Notes: a model not told the origin generated them from the letters alone. Numbered from the stretch's first letter, positions 21,765-32,348 are shown. The stretch is 64,000 bases of DNA from Harmonia axyridis (GCF_914767665.1 NC_059502.1:37466812-37530811), one strand, 5' to 3'. Made by a program: numbers and translations.

Positions 21765-22639
21765 CTACAATAGCAATAAAAAACAGTCAAAATAAGGCAA
21801 TCACAAAACATGTAAAAATAGTACATACCGAAATACAGAGTTGTAAAGATCTTATTTGAACACAAATCAATAGCTCTCAAGAAAGCAACTAACAAGAACA
21901 TCAACAACTTCAGCGAAAAAAGATCTGATACTTCGTTAGTAAAGGAGTAGAAATCAATTATAATAAGTAAATAAGGTAAACAGAATAATCATCAAAATGA
22001 GAGGTTGTCAAAAATGTTGTCAACCAGACTTGCCACAGAATACACGCACATGACAGATGAAACATAGAGTAGCATTAAATCACATTGGTCGCAGTAATTC
22101 ACTCTCACTGAACTCAGAACAAATGCGATTTTTTTTGAAAGATTCCATGAACCGAAACCAATCCCCTCTCACAGAAATGGCCTAGAACACAGAATTCATT
22201 TTCACGTTATCCCTACGACTGCTGAACTTGTTGAAATTCTTTCTGTATGTGATCCTTCCAATTCTCTCCCACAGAACCGGTCATAATGAATCAAATAAGA
22301 ATAGATGGAGCTGATATTATTTACATCCCTTCTGTAGTTCATCGAACAGGTTTGACGTTTAATATGATACATCTCTAAGAAACATCTTTTTCTTCCACTA
22401 ACTTCAATTTCTAGGATTTTGGTGGAATCATAATTCATTGGATGATCTTTGTCCCGGGTATGGTCTGCTAGGGCACAAATCTTACTTGAATTCTTGATGT
22501 CGCTTTTGTGTTGAGCAATCCTTCTCTTCAGAAGCTGAGACGTCTGACCAATGTACACCTCACTGCATATTGAACAAGGAATACAATATACCACACCACT
22601 CATGTTATCAACAGTCATCCTATCTTTCACTCGACTATA

Positions 22640-25060
22640 CAGGGTGTCTGGTGAGGAATGGGACAACGTTTAGGTGGTGATGAGGGATGTCTCAAGGAGT
22701 GAGAAAATGCCATTTGAATTCATCTGAGGTATATGGTTCCTGATATACAGGGGGTTTTAGAAAAAATGAGGAAATTTCAAATGACCATAATTCAGGAAAT
22801 ATGAGAGCTAATCCGATGATTTTTCGTATGAACAATGATAGAGTGAGTACGAATCTGTTTGAACGAAAAATTCGAAATAAAATCAGATCCGGACTCAGAA
22901 ATTTTAGTTTTTCTGAAATTAGGTGAAAACAACACCCTGTATGCGGTTTTCAATTTTTTTGACTTCAGATTCTGAGAGAGCAGGAAAAATACTTTCGAAC
23001 TCAACTGTCATCCCGAATGGCACAAATTTCTCCTCCTTTCTATGACCCTTCGAATGTCAATCTTCCGATTTTCGCTCCTTACATATTATTTTCTCGACAT
23101 TTCAGAAACATGAGATCTTAGATAGTTACTCATAAGTAAAAAAAAAAGATCATAAACGAATCAAAACTTTCATAAAAACTATCAAAAATGCGAAAAACAG
23201 TTAACATTTGGAAAATTAATGACTAATTCTTCAAATATTGTTCGAAATGAAAACCGCCAACTTCTACACATTTATCTGCTCTTTTCATTAAGTTCAAAAC
23301 TACTTAATCTAATGGTGTCATGTCGGTGGACCGAGGTGGCCATGCTCTTGGACCACCACGACCTATCCATCTATTTGGATATACCTCGTTCAAATGATTT
23401 CTCACTAAAATTGAGAAATGTTAGGGTGCTCCATCATGCTGGAAGATAAGTCCTCTCTGAATAATATTCCCTAATAAATTAGGAAGAACATTCATGAGGA
23501 AATCTCTATAAATTTCTCCGGTGAGTCTTTCTTCGAAAAAATGAGGACCTATTAAATTATTATCATAAACTGCGCACCACACATTAACACTGAAACGTCT
23601 CTGTGATTGTCTTTGTAAGACAGCGAAAGGATTCTGTTGATGCCAAAGGTGATTATTTCGAGCATTGTTTATTCCATCGCGAGTAAATTGAGCTTCATAT
23701 GTGAATAATATTCTTTGGACATTTCTTCTATGACTTCTTATCCACCTGGAAAATTGAAGCCGTGCGATCTCATCGCCAGGTTCCAACTGCTGGACAAGTT
23801 GAGGGTGATATGGGTGATATTTTTCACTCTTCAGAGTATTCCAAACGTACCATTTCGATACTTCATGAATTGAAGCCAATCGTCTGATACTTACTCCCGG
23901 ATCGTTTTGCACAGTTTCTAAAATATTTTCACGGATATTCTCTTCTATTGTATGTGGTCTTTCAGAAACTGTTTTGCTGGGAAAAGTACCATGTTGTTTC
24001 GTATGCGCAACAAGGCGGGAAAAAATTTTGTGATTTGGAACCCGACGATTGGGAAAACGTCTACGATACTCCCTTTCAGCTGCTCTTCCGTTCATATCAC
24101 ATTTACCATACACCAAAAGCATGTCAACATACTCTTCATTAAAAAATGTGTGCGGCATGATTTTCAACAAATTGAAGTAAGATTGTATCAACAATTAAAT
24201 CACTAGTTTGACAGATAACTAAATGCTCTATCTTTTCTCATCATAAATGATAGCACACCATAGAATTGACATAACTGGCAACTAGATTCAAGACTAATGA
24301 TAGAAATATGTACATGACGAATGAAACTTTGGATATTACAGGAAAAAATGATCCAAACTCATCTGAAAGATCGACTAAGAGAAAAGAAGTTGACGGTTTT
24401 CATTTTGAACAATATTTGAAGAATTAATCATTAATCTTGTTCCTACTGAATCATCAATTAGTACTTCAGAAATAGTTCGTAAATTTTCGAAATGTTAACT
24501 GTTTTTCGCTTTTTTGATAATTTTTATGAAATTTTTGATTCGTTTATGACCCTTTTTTTTCTTATGAGTAACTATCTGAGATCTCATTACTCTGAAATGT
24601 CGAGAAAATAATAATATGTAAGGAGCGAAAATCGGAAGATTGACATTCGAAGGGTCATAGAAAGGAGGAAAAATTTGTGCCATTCGGGATGATAGTTGAG
24701 TTCGAAAGTATTTTTGCTGCTCTCTCAGAATCTGAAGTCAAAAAAATTGAAAACCGCATACAGGGTGTTGTTTTTACCTTATTTCAGAAAAACTAAAATT
24801 TCTGAGTCCGGATCTGATTTTATTTCGAATTTTTCGTTCAAACAGATTCGTACTCACTCTATCATTATTCATACGAAAAATCATCGGATTAGCTCTCATA
24901 TTTCCTGAATTATGGTCATTTGAAATTTCCTCATTTTTTCTGAAACCCCCTGTATATCAGGAACCATGTACCTCAGATGATTTCAAATGGCATTTTCTCA
25001 CTCCTTGAGACATCCCTCATCACCACCTAAACGTTGTCCCATTCCTCACCAGACACCCTG
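22640..25060 (-). mobile_element. Tc1/mariner element with ~600-bp terminal inverted repeats
   Basis: Ends are CAGGGTGTCTGGTGAGGAAT and its complement, with TA on each side (22638-22639 and 25061-25062). The inverted arms run about 22640-23265 and 24400-25060 with scattered differences. Copy 2 of the host Penelope-like element gives the exact empty site (TATATA in GATTATATAGTCG), which proves the TA duplication. It holds one decayed transposase gene on the minus strand. Confidence 0.92.
23270..24194 (-). pseudogene. Tc1/mariner-type DDE transposase, inactive
   Basis: The open part (24194-23421) starts with a DNA-binding region EEYVDMLLVYGKCDMNGRAA of the DUF4817 type common in insects, then a second helix-turn-helix (PGVSIRRLASIHEVSKWYVW). 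The catalytic domain has RILFTYEAQFTRDG, where family members have FTDEA: the first catalytic Asp is replaced by Tyr. The second Asp is kept in FQHDGAP, directly followed by a stop (TAA). Beyond it the frame continues as PNRWIGRGGPRAWPPRS and TDMTPLD, holding the third acidic residue. Lost Asp plus stop mean no activity. Confidence 0.88.
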
Positions 25061-27160
25061 TATAATCTGTCAATTTTAAAATAAGATTTCTGAATCAGCA
25101 TAGTTTCTGTGGTCTTTAAGAGGTTAATTAATGCGTTTGTCATACCATTAATTAGGGGAATAGACAAGTAAAGAATTCTACCCGTGTTCTCAGTGTCCAC
25201 AGTGGTGGATGCGCTCCTCTCTCCATTCGTTGGCCTTGTCGAAGGAGTGGTATTATAAATCAATCTGGACAATAACCTTTTTGGGTATCCATTCTCTAGC
25301 ATCAACTGCATCAACAACCTCAGATTCTGCCGCCTTAGACTTGGATGGGCAACCTTTTCTATACGATTCTTCAATCCTAAAATCATGTTTACCTTTTGTC
25401 CATGTGAATGATTAGAAAAATAGTGTATGTATCTCCCTGAACTTGTTGGTTTTCGGTACCAATCCAGAATCAGCCTATTTTCCAGTGTTCGAATCACCCT
25501 TGTATCCAGGAATGGAACTCCATTCGCTGTTTCTTCCTCCAAAGTAAACTGTATACTTTCATGTTCACTGTTAAACTTGTCTAGAACGAAAGCAACCTGG
25601 TCTTTAGGTACAGCACATATTAGATCATCAACATATTTCTTGATGAAAGGAATGTGAAAAGGAATACTAACAAGAATGCGGTCCAGAAGGAAATCCATTA
25701 CTAATTCAGCAATGGATGGACTGAAGTTGGAACCCATAGGGGAACCGAGCACCTGCTTGAAGAACCTACCATTAAAAAGAAAATAGTTTGAAGAAAACAG
25801 GAACTTGATGGCATGGATGAATTCTTCTTTTGGTAGACTTGTGTGGTTTCTGATAGTATCCCACTTATTCTCAACAGCTGAAACTGCCAACTCGACAGGA
25901 ATGTTGGTGAAAAGAGATACAACGTCCAGGCTGATCAGGACATAATCAACAGGTAACTGGAAATCATTCATATACTGGGCAAAAGCAAAGGAATCTTCAA
26001 TAAAATATCTACTTCTGGTAGAAGAAAGACATTTAGACAGGATGTCTGAAACAAAAACTGACAGTTTGGATGTGGGGGTGTTCACAGATGATATTATTGG
26101 TCTCAAGGCAAGAATGGGTTTGTGGATTTTTGGTAAACCGTAGAATCTAGCTGGAACTGAATTGTAAATGTACAGTGATTTACCTTGTATTTGTGTTATG
26201 TGGCCCCTCACTGACCCATCGTTTAATCAATGCATTACATTTACCTTGTATTGTAACGGTTGGATCTCTGTTGGTAAGAAGTTGGTAATATTGTACATTA
26301 AGTAAAATTTCGTTGGAGAGCTCTATGTACTGATCCTTATCCATCAAAACCGTAACATTGCCTTTATCAGCCCGTAACACAAGCAATTCTTGATGTTCAC
26401 TTAGGTATCTCTTACAGTGGTAAAATTCTCTCTGGAAAATATTATTAGTCCTTTTTCCAGGTTTGATGTAGTTTGTGATAATATTAACAGCTTGGGAACG
26501 TTTGATGTTCTTTCCCTCATCTGACAGTCTATCATTAAGATCAATAATGCCCTCCACATCTGACAACAGCCTCGACATGGACACCTCCCTTAAAGGAATA
26601 TCAATGCCGAATTTGGGGCCCAGTGCTAGAAATTTCAATATTCTATCTGGTACAATAACAGTACTAACATTCTTAATCCACCTTTCCTGTGGTTCTATTC
26701 TCTTTAAAAGTTCATCTGACAGAGCTCTCACCTTCATCAGATTTCTCTCCCTAATAGTAGCAAATTCTCTTCTGTACCTTCTGGACTGGTAAGTTTCAAA
26801 ACGACTTAGCATCTCTGGTGGAAGCAACCCCTCCAAGATCTGCCACAACCTGGAAGAATCACACTCCATTCTTCCTATCCTGCTCACAGTCACAGTGATC
26901 TCAAATTGAAGAACGAGACGTCTTGATTTCTCCAACATAGCCTGAACCTGTCTGGACGAACCTGAATCACTTGCTGAGCTGAACAAATAATTCATATTGT
27001 TGGAAATATGTTTGGGAAGTAAACCCTGTCTTTTGCATTCCAACAGGAACACTCTTCGGTTTCTATAAGATGCCAGTTTCATATTATATGACGACCATGA
27101 CTTCAACGCTTCATATGCTACTCTTCCATAGTTGTTTCTCACTTCTGCATAAAACCCCAT

Positions 27161-27410
27161 GCTTAAATATCAACAATTTTAATTCCCAATATACAACAAT
27201 AGTTATAAGTTAGATAAGGGGTGTGGGAAAATTGATAAGTGTTATAATGTCACTCTTCTTTATTTCATTTAGTCGACGTTTCGATCCCGATGGGGACCTT
27301 CTTCAGGACTCTACAATAGCAATAAAAAACAGTCAAAATAAGGCAATCACAAAACATGTAAAAATAGTACATACCGAAATACAGAGTTGTAAAGATCTTA
27401 TTTATTATTG
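27161..27410 (-). repeat. Terminal repeat (pLTR) at the head-to-head junction
   Basis: On the minus strand it lies just upstream of copy 1's ATG and equals the 3' terminal repeats at 21656-21880 and 30250-30532. Relative to copy 2 it is an inverted repeat placed at its 5' end. It contains a hammerhead-like motif (27271-27310). Confidence 0.88.
27271..27310 (-). ncRNA. Hammerhead-like motif at the junction
   Basis: Identical on the minus strand to 30393-30432. Confidence 0.5.
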
Positions 27411-27420
27411 ATATTTAAGC

Positions 27421-29955
27421 ATGGGGTTTTATGCAGAAGTGAGAAACAACTATGGAAGAGTAGCATATGAAGCGTTGAAGTCATGGTCGTCATATAATAT
27501 GAAACTGGCATCTTATAGAAACCGAAGAGTGTTCCTGTTGGAATGCAAAAGACAGGGTTTACTTCCCAAACATATTTCCAACAATATGAATTATTTGTTC
27601 AGCTCAGCAAGTGATTCAGGTTCGTCCAGACAGGTTCAGGCTATGTTGGAGAAATCAAGACGTCTCGTTCTTCAATTTGAGATCACTGTGACTGTGAGCA
27701 GGATAGGAAGAATGGAGTGTGATTCTTCCAGGTTGTGGCAGATCTTGGAGGGGTTGCTTCCACCAGAGATGCTAAGTCGTTTTGAAACTTACCAGTCCAG
27801 AAGGTACAGAAGAGAATTTGCTACTATTAGGGAGAGAAATCTGATGAAGGTGAGAGCTCTGTCAGATGAACTTTTAAAGAGAATAGAACCACAGGAAAGG
27901 TGGATTAAGAATGTTAGTACTGTTATTGTACCAGATAGAATATTGAAATTTCTAGCACTGGGCCCCAAATTCGGCATTGATATTCCTTTAAGGGAGGTGT
28001 CCATGTCGAGGCTGTTGTCAGATGTGGAGGGCATTATTGATCTTAATGATAGACTGTCAGATGAGGGAAAGAACATCAAACGTTCCCAAGCTGTTAATAT
28101 TATCACAAACTACATCAAACCTGGAAAAAGGACTAATAATATTTTCCAGAGAGAATTTTACCACTGTAAGAGATACCTAAGTGAACATCAAGAATTGCTT
28201 GTGTTACGGGCTGATAAAGGCAATGTTACGGTTTTGATGGATAAGGATCAGTACATAGAGCTCTCCAACGAAATTTTACTTAATGTACAATATTACCAAC
28301 TTCTTACCAACAGAGATCCAACCGTTACAATACAAGGTAAATGTAATGCATTGATTAAACGATGGGTCAGTGAGGGCCACATAACACAAATACAAGGTAA
28401 ATCACTGTACATTTACAATTCAGTTCCAGCTAGATTCTACGGTTTACCAAAAATCCACAAACCCATTCTTGCCTTGAGACCAATAATATCATCTGTGAAC
28501 ACCCCCACATCCAAACTGTCAGTTTTTGTTTCAGACATCCTGTCTAAATGTCTTTCTTCTACCAGAAGTAGATATTTTATTGAAGATTCCTTTGCTTTTG
28601 CCCAGTATATGAATGATTTCCAGTTACCTGTTGATTATGTCCTGATCAGCCTGGACGTTGTATCTCTTTTCACCAACATTCCTGTCGAGTTGGCAGTTTC
28701 AGCTGTTGAGAATAAGTGGGATACTATCAGAAACCACACAAGTCTACCAAAAGAAGAATTCATCCATGCCATCAAGTTCCTGTTTTCTTCAAACTATTTT
28801 CTTTTTAATGATAGGTTCTTCAAGCAGGTGCTCGGTTCCCCTATGGGTTCCAACTTCAGTCCATCCATTGCTGAATTAGTAATGGATTTCCTTCTGGACC
28901 GCATTCTTGTTAGTATTCCTTTTCACATTCCTTTCATCAAGAAATATGTTGATGATCTAATATGTGCTGTACCTAAAGACCAGGTTGCTTTCGTTCTAGA
29001 CAAGTTTAACAGTGAACATGAAAGTATACAGTTTACTTTGGAGGAAGAAACAGCGAATGGAGTCCCATTCCTGGATACAAGGGTGATTCGAACACTGGAA
29101 AATAGGCTGATTCTGGATTGGTACCGAAAACCAACAAGTTCAGGGAGATACATACACTATTTTTCTAATCATTCACATGGACAAAAGGTAAACATGATTT
29201 TAGGATTGAAGAATCGTATAGAAAAGGTTGCCCATCCAAGTCTAAGGCGGCAGAATCTGAGGTTGTTGATGCAGTTGATGCTAGAGAATGGATACCCAAA
29301 AAGGTTATTGTCCAGATTGATTTATAATACCACTCCTTCGACAAGGCCAACGAATGGAGAGAGGAGCGCATCCACCACTGTGGACACTGAGAACACGGGT
29401 AGAATTCTTTACTTGTCTATTCCCCTAATTAATGGTATGACAAACGCATTAATTAACCTCTTAAAGACCACAGAAACTATGCTGATTCAGAAATCTTATT
29501 TTAAAATTGACAGATTATATAGTCGAGTGAAAGATAGGATGACTGTTGATAACATGAGTGGTGTGGTATATTGTATTCCTTGTTCAATATGCAGTGAGGT
29601 GTACATTGGTCAGACGTCTCAGCTTCTGAAGAGAAGGATTGCTCAACACAAAAGCGACATCAAGAATTCAAGTAAGATTTGTGCCCTAGCAGACCATACC
29701 CGGGACAAAGATCATCCAATGAATTATGATTCCACCAAAATCCTAGAAATTGAAGTTAGTGGAAGAAAAAGATGTTTCTTAGAGATGTATCATATTAAAC
29801 GTCAAACCTGTTCGATGAACTACAGAAGGGATGTAAATAATATCAGCTCCATCTATTCTTATTTGATTCATTATGACCGGTTCTGTGGGAGAGAATTGGA
29901 AGGATCACATACAGAAAGAATTTCAACAAGTTCAGCAGTCGTAGGGATAACGTGA
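27421..29955 (+). CDS. Penelope-like reverse transcriptase with GIY-YIG endonuclease, intact
   Basis: An uninterrupted 844-aa frame from ATG 27421 to TGA 29955. N-terminal 250 residues are basic and helical. The Penelope-specific block is LRADKGNVTVLMDKDQY (262-278), then FYGLPKIHKP (339-348), RT motif A SLDVVSLFTNIP (410-421), motif B GSPMGSNFSPSIAEL (472-486) and motif C KKYVDDLI (507-514), all catalytic Asp present. The C-terminal GIY-YIG nuclease has GVVYCIPCSICSEVYIGQT (714-732) with a CxxC pair, Arg near 738-739, His 743 and Glu 788 in FLEMYHIKR. Penelope-like enzymes use the nuclease to open the target and prime cDNA. All key residues are there and the sister copy is nearly identical, so this copy may be active. 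The start is supported by the same ATG in copy 1. Confidence 0.95.
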   Translation: MGFYAEVRNNYGRVAYEALKSWSSYNMKLASYRNRRVFLLECKRQGLLPKHISNNMNYLFSSASDSGSSRQVQAMLEKSRRLVLQFEITVTVSRIGRMECDSSRLWQILEGLLPPEMLSRFETYQSRRYRREFATIRERNLMKVRALSDELLKRIEPQERWIKNVSTVIVPDRILKFLALGPKFGIDIPLREVSMSRLLSDVEGIIDLNDRLSDEGKNIKRSQAVNIITNYIKPGKRTNNIFQREFYHCKRYLSEHQELLVLRADKGNVTVLMDKDQYIELSNEILLNVQYYQLLTNRDPTVTIQGKCNALIKRWVSEGHITQIQGKSLYIYNSVPARFYGLPKIHKPILALRPIISSVNTPTSKLSVFVSDILSKCLSSTRSRYFIEDSFAFAQYMNDFQLPVDYVLISLDVVSLFTNIPVELAVSAVENKWDTIRNHTSLPKEEFIHAIKFLFSSNYFLFNDRFFKQVLGSPMGSNFSPSIAELVMDFLLDRILVSIPFHIPFIKKYVDDLICAVPKDQVAFVLDKFNSEHESIQFTLEEETANGVPFLDTRVIRTLENRLILDWYRKPTSSGRYIHYFSNHSHGQKVNMILGLKNRIEKVAHPSLRRQNLRLLMQLMLENGYPKRLLSRLIYNTTPSTRPTNGERSASTTVDTENTGRILYLSIPLINGMTNALINLLKTTETMLIQKSYFKIDRLYSRVKDRMTVDNMSGVVYCIPCSICSEVYIGQTSQLLKRRIAQHKSDIKNSSKICALADHTRDKDHPMNYDSTKILEIEVSGRKRCFLEMYHIKRQTCSMNYRRDVNNISSIYSYLIHYDRFCGRELEGSHTERISTSSAVVGIT

Positions 29956-30530
29956 AAATGAATTCTGTGTTCTAGGCCATTTCTGTGAGAGGGGATTGGT
30001 TTCGGTTCATGGAATCTTTCAAAAAAAATCGCATTTGTTCTGAGTTCAGTGAGAGTGAATTACTGCGACCAATGTGATTTAATGCTACTCTATGTTTCAT
30101 CTGTCATGTGCGTGTATTCTGTGGCAAGTCTGATTGACAACATTTTTGACAACCTCTCATTTTGATGATTATTCTGTTTACCTTATTTACTTATTATAAT
30201 TGATTTCTACTCCTTTACTAACGAAGTATCAGATCTTTTTTCGCTGAAGTTGTTGATGTTCTTGTTAGTTGCTTTCTTGAGAGCTATTGATTTGTGTTCA
30301 AATAAGATCTTTACAACTCTGTATTTCGGTATGTACTATTTTTACATGTTTTGTGATTGCCTTATTTTGACTGTTTTTTATTGCTATTGTAGAGTCCTGA
30401 AGAAGGTCCCCATCGGGATCGAAACGTCGACTAAATGAAATAAAGAAGAGTGACATTATAACACTTATCAATTTTCCCACACCCCTTATCTAACTTATAA
30501 CTATTGTTGTATATTGGGAATTAAAATTGT

Positions 30531-30532
<2 letters not shown>
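29956..30532 (+). repeat. 3' UTR and terminal repeat of copy 2
   Basis: Carries the sequence repeated at the junction and at the left end of copy 1. It extends about 30 bp further right (to ATTGTTGATA) than copy 1's 3' end and then passes into (TA)n. Confidence 0.85.
30393..30432 (+). ncRNA. Hammerhead-like motif in the Penelope-like terminal repeat
   Basis: Stem I AGTC/GACT; core CTGAAGA (fits CTGANGA) at 30397-30403; one extra A; stem II GGTCCC/GGGATC with loop CATC; GAAA at 30421-30424; self-complementary ACGT as stem III; predicted cleavage after C30428. The extra A before stem II is not in the consensus. The same CTGAAGAAGG...GAAACG layout recurs in families at 38319-38354 and 53450-53480, which argues for function. 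Confidence 0.55.

Positions 30533-30566
<34 letters not shown>
30533..30566. repeat. (TA)n microsatellite
   Basis: Joins the Penelope-like 3' end directly to the poly(A) of R4-like LINE copy C. Confidence 0.95.
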
Positions 30567-30574
<8 letters not shown>

Positions 30575-30803
30575 TTTTAATAATTCACACAGTGTAAACT
30601 GTGGGTTGTTTCCTCAGAACATGCCCGGGCGTAATGCCAAGAGCATTTCTGCCTTCCCTACGTCAATGGGGGTATATAACCTGTCTTATTATATTCACTG
30701 TTCCCAAGATGACAGCTTTTTGCATCCATGTAATGGTGCCTTCCGGTAGTTTCAGTTCTCGCAGATGTTTGACCGTATTTTTGTGGACTAATCCGTTCGT
30801 ACT

Positions 30804-30805
<2 letters not shown>
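30567..30805 (-). mobile_element. R4/Dong-like LINE, 3' fragment C
   Basis: Minus-strand fragment starting at (TA)n (30806-30868) and ending in poly(A) (poly-T 30566-30578). It encodes STNGLVHKNTVKHLRELKL and WMQKAVILGTVNIIRQVI, aligning with the C-terminus of copies A and B. The 3' UTR has a hairpin CACAGT-GTAA-ACTGTG at about 30587-30602. Confidence 0.75.

Positions 30806-30868
<63 letters not shown>
30806..30868. repeat. (TA)n microsatellite
   Basis: Site of truncation of LINE copy C and of the Helitron 3' end. Confidence 0.95.
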
Positions 30869-30869
<1 letters not shown>

Positions 30870-31109
30870 TAGCGGACCCGACAGACGTTGTCCTGTACAC
30901 ACGTCTTTAATTTCATACTTTTTTTAATGAGCTGAAACAATCTGGACCGCTTTGATGAAAATTATTATTGAAAAGTTATTACTTTGTTAAATAAATAACA
31001 GCATCGTAAATGAATACTTTAACTCATTTTAATGAAAGGTGAAAAAGCTTGCACTCAAAACATTTTATAACATATATATTTATTTTTTTTTAATTTACAA
31101 AAACTTAAT

Positions 31110-32348
31110 TTATCGTAATGCCATTGGATGTACAATATTTTTAGTTAGTCCATGAGGAGTATAAACAAACAAACTCGATGGTTTTCCAACTCTGGAACAC
31201 GCAACGTACAATTGGCCGTGAGAAAAACACGGATTTTCTAAATCTAAGCCACAAAATGTCATCGTTTGACCTTGTGACTTATTAATAGTCATAGCATATG
31301 CCAAACGGATCGGAAATTGTAAGCGTATTTGCATCGTATTATCTCTGCGTTGTATGCGAATGTCTCTACGTTCACATGGGTCACCAGCCATAAGAACTGC
31401 CATTTCATTAATGGTTGGAACATTATATGTGCCTGCGTGCTCTCCATAGGGTACTTTGTCTGCTTTAATAACAATGACATAGTTATCGTTTTGCAGTCTG
31501 TTAGAAAGAGTCTTGAACAATTGTACTAATTGGTTATGGTTTTGCAAAAACCTTTCCAAAATGTCCACAATTTCTCGTTCCTCCATCTGTTCTATATGGT
31601 TGTAAACGCAGCGTGTATGTGATTGTTGCTCTTCATTCCCCATAAAATAAATTTGTAAAAATTTTGGATCGGCATCAGGCATTGGAAGTAACGAACCAAT
31701 TTGGTGATATACTTGGCCTTGAATTTTGAATGTGGATTCAAAATTACGGCCATCTTCATTATGAATAATTTTTGTTGCTGCAAATGATGTCATTTGGAAG
31801 CATGAATTTAATTTACGAATTTTCCGTAAAAATAATTTCGATTGAGATGTGATTCCAGCTAAAAGCGTTTTTAAAGGTTCTGGTGGTGGTTTTAGCGGTG
31901 GCAGTGATATTTTTCCAGATGCGCAACATAAACCAGCTGATTCACCTTTGTACTTGAAAGCATGACAATGTTGACACTCTTTGTCCATACTACCAATCGT
32001 GATCAATGCATGTGATGAATAATCTATTTCAGGATCATATTCGAACGCGAGACGATTAAGTGATGCTCGTGCCAATGCTCGATTATCTTGTACTCGCTGT
32101 TGGTTACGTTCTCTATGTGCGTTGGTCGCTCGTTGACGTGCCTCTCGTTGTCTTAATGTATTAGCACGAAGACGTTGAGCACGTTGCTCTAAATTTTCAT
32201 TTGCACGTGTAGATGCAGCTCGATCTCTTAAATTTACATTATCCATAGAATGTTCTTCTACTGTTCTATTCAATCGATGATCATGAACTAATTGCGCGTG
32301 CTGAGTACGTCGACCAATATTTCTTGCTCTTCCACGAGGACGTGGCAT
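31110..32348 (-). CDS. Chimeric Helitron protein: N-terminal domain fused to helicase C-terminus
   Basis: 412 aa. Residues 1-120 are Arg/Ala/Gln-rich and basic. Residues about 128-330 match the Helitron-like N-terminal domain: CQHCHAFKYKGESAGLCCA with paired cysteines, then LPPLKPPPEPLKTLL and QSHTRCVYNHI. At about residue 345 the frame changes without a break to the end of a Pif1-type helicase: RLAYAMTINKSQGQTM and LYVACSRVGKPSSLFVY. The Rep (HUH) nuclease and helicase motifs I to V, which should lie between, are gone. The in-frame deletion keeps the ORF open. It cannot transpose by itself but could be mobilised in trans; the product might bind DNA through its basic N-terminus (inference). 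Confidence 0.88.
   Translation of the reverse strand: MPRPRGRARNIGRRTQHAQLVHDHRLNRTVEEHSMDNVNLRDRAASTRANENLEQRAQRLRANTLRQREARQRATNAHRERNQQRVQDNRALARASLNRLAFEYDPEIDYSSHALITIGSMDKECQHCHAFKYKGESAGLCCASGKISLPPLKPPPEPLKTLLAGITSQSKLFLRKIRKLNSCFQMTSFAATKIIHNEDGRNFESTFKIQGQVYHQIGSLLPMPDADPKFLQIYFMGNEEQQSHTRCVYNHIEQMEEREIVDILERFLQNHNQLVQLFKTLSNRLQNDNYVIVIKADKVPYGEHAGTYNVPTINEMAVLMAGDPCERRDIRIQRRDNTMQIRLQFPIRLAYAMTINKSQGQTMTFCGLDLENPCFSHGQLYVACSRVGKPSSLFVYTPHGLTKNIVHPMALR

Larger units (their letters stand above)
22202..27160 (-). pseudogene. Penelope-like RT plus GIY-YIG ORF, copy 1, broken
   Basis: The frame starts at ATG 27160 and matches copy 2 (27421-29955) residue for residue for about 319 codons. 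At 26204-26207 there are four C where copy 2 has three, a one-base insertion that shifts the frame. The matching frame resumes at 26211, runs to about 25063, and is then split by the 2.42-kb Tc1/mariner element. The GIY-YIG part follows at 22637-22202 with its stop. The only amino-acid difference I see is Gly for Asp in FLFNGRFF. The gene is dead through frame shift and insertion. Confidence 0.93.
21656..30532. mobile_element. Head-to-head pair of Penelope-like elements (family 2)
   Basis: Copy 1 is on the minus strand (about 27410 to 21656) and copy 2 on the plus strand (about 27405 to 30532). Copy 1 has a 5' terminal repeat (27161-27410), the ORF and a 3' terminal repeat (about 21656-21880). 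Copy 2 starts within 16 bp of its ATG and ends with its own 3' terminal repeat. The translated copies differ by one residue (Gly/Asp in FLFNxRFF) and one frame shift, so they are practically contemporary. The pair is bounded by (TA)n on both sides. Copy 1 contains a later Tc1/mariner insertion (22640-25060). Confidence 0.9.

Noticed and set aside
27789..29371. Minus-strand ORFs inside the Penelope-like gene (and their mirror images at 25209-26792)
   Set aside because: Shadows of the 844-aa RT/GIY-YIG frame; identical on both copies only because the copies are identical.
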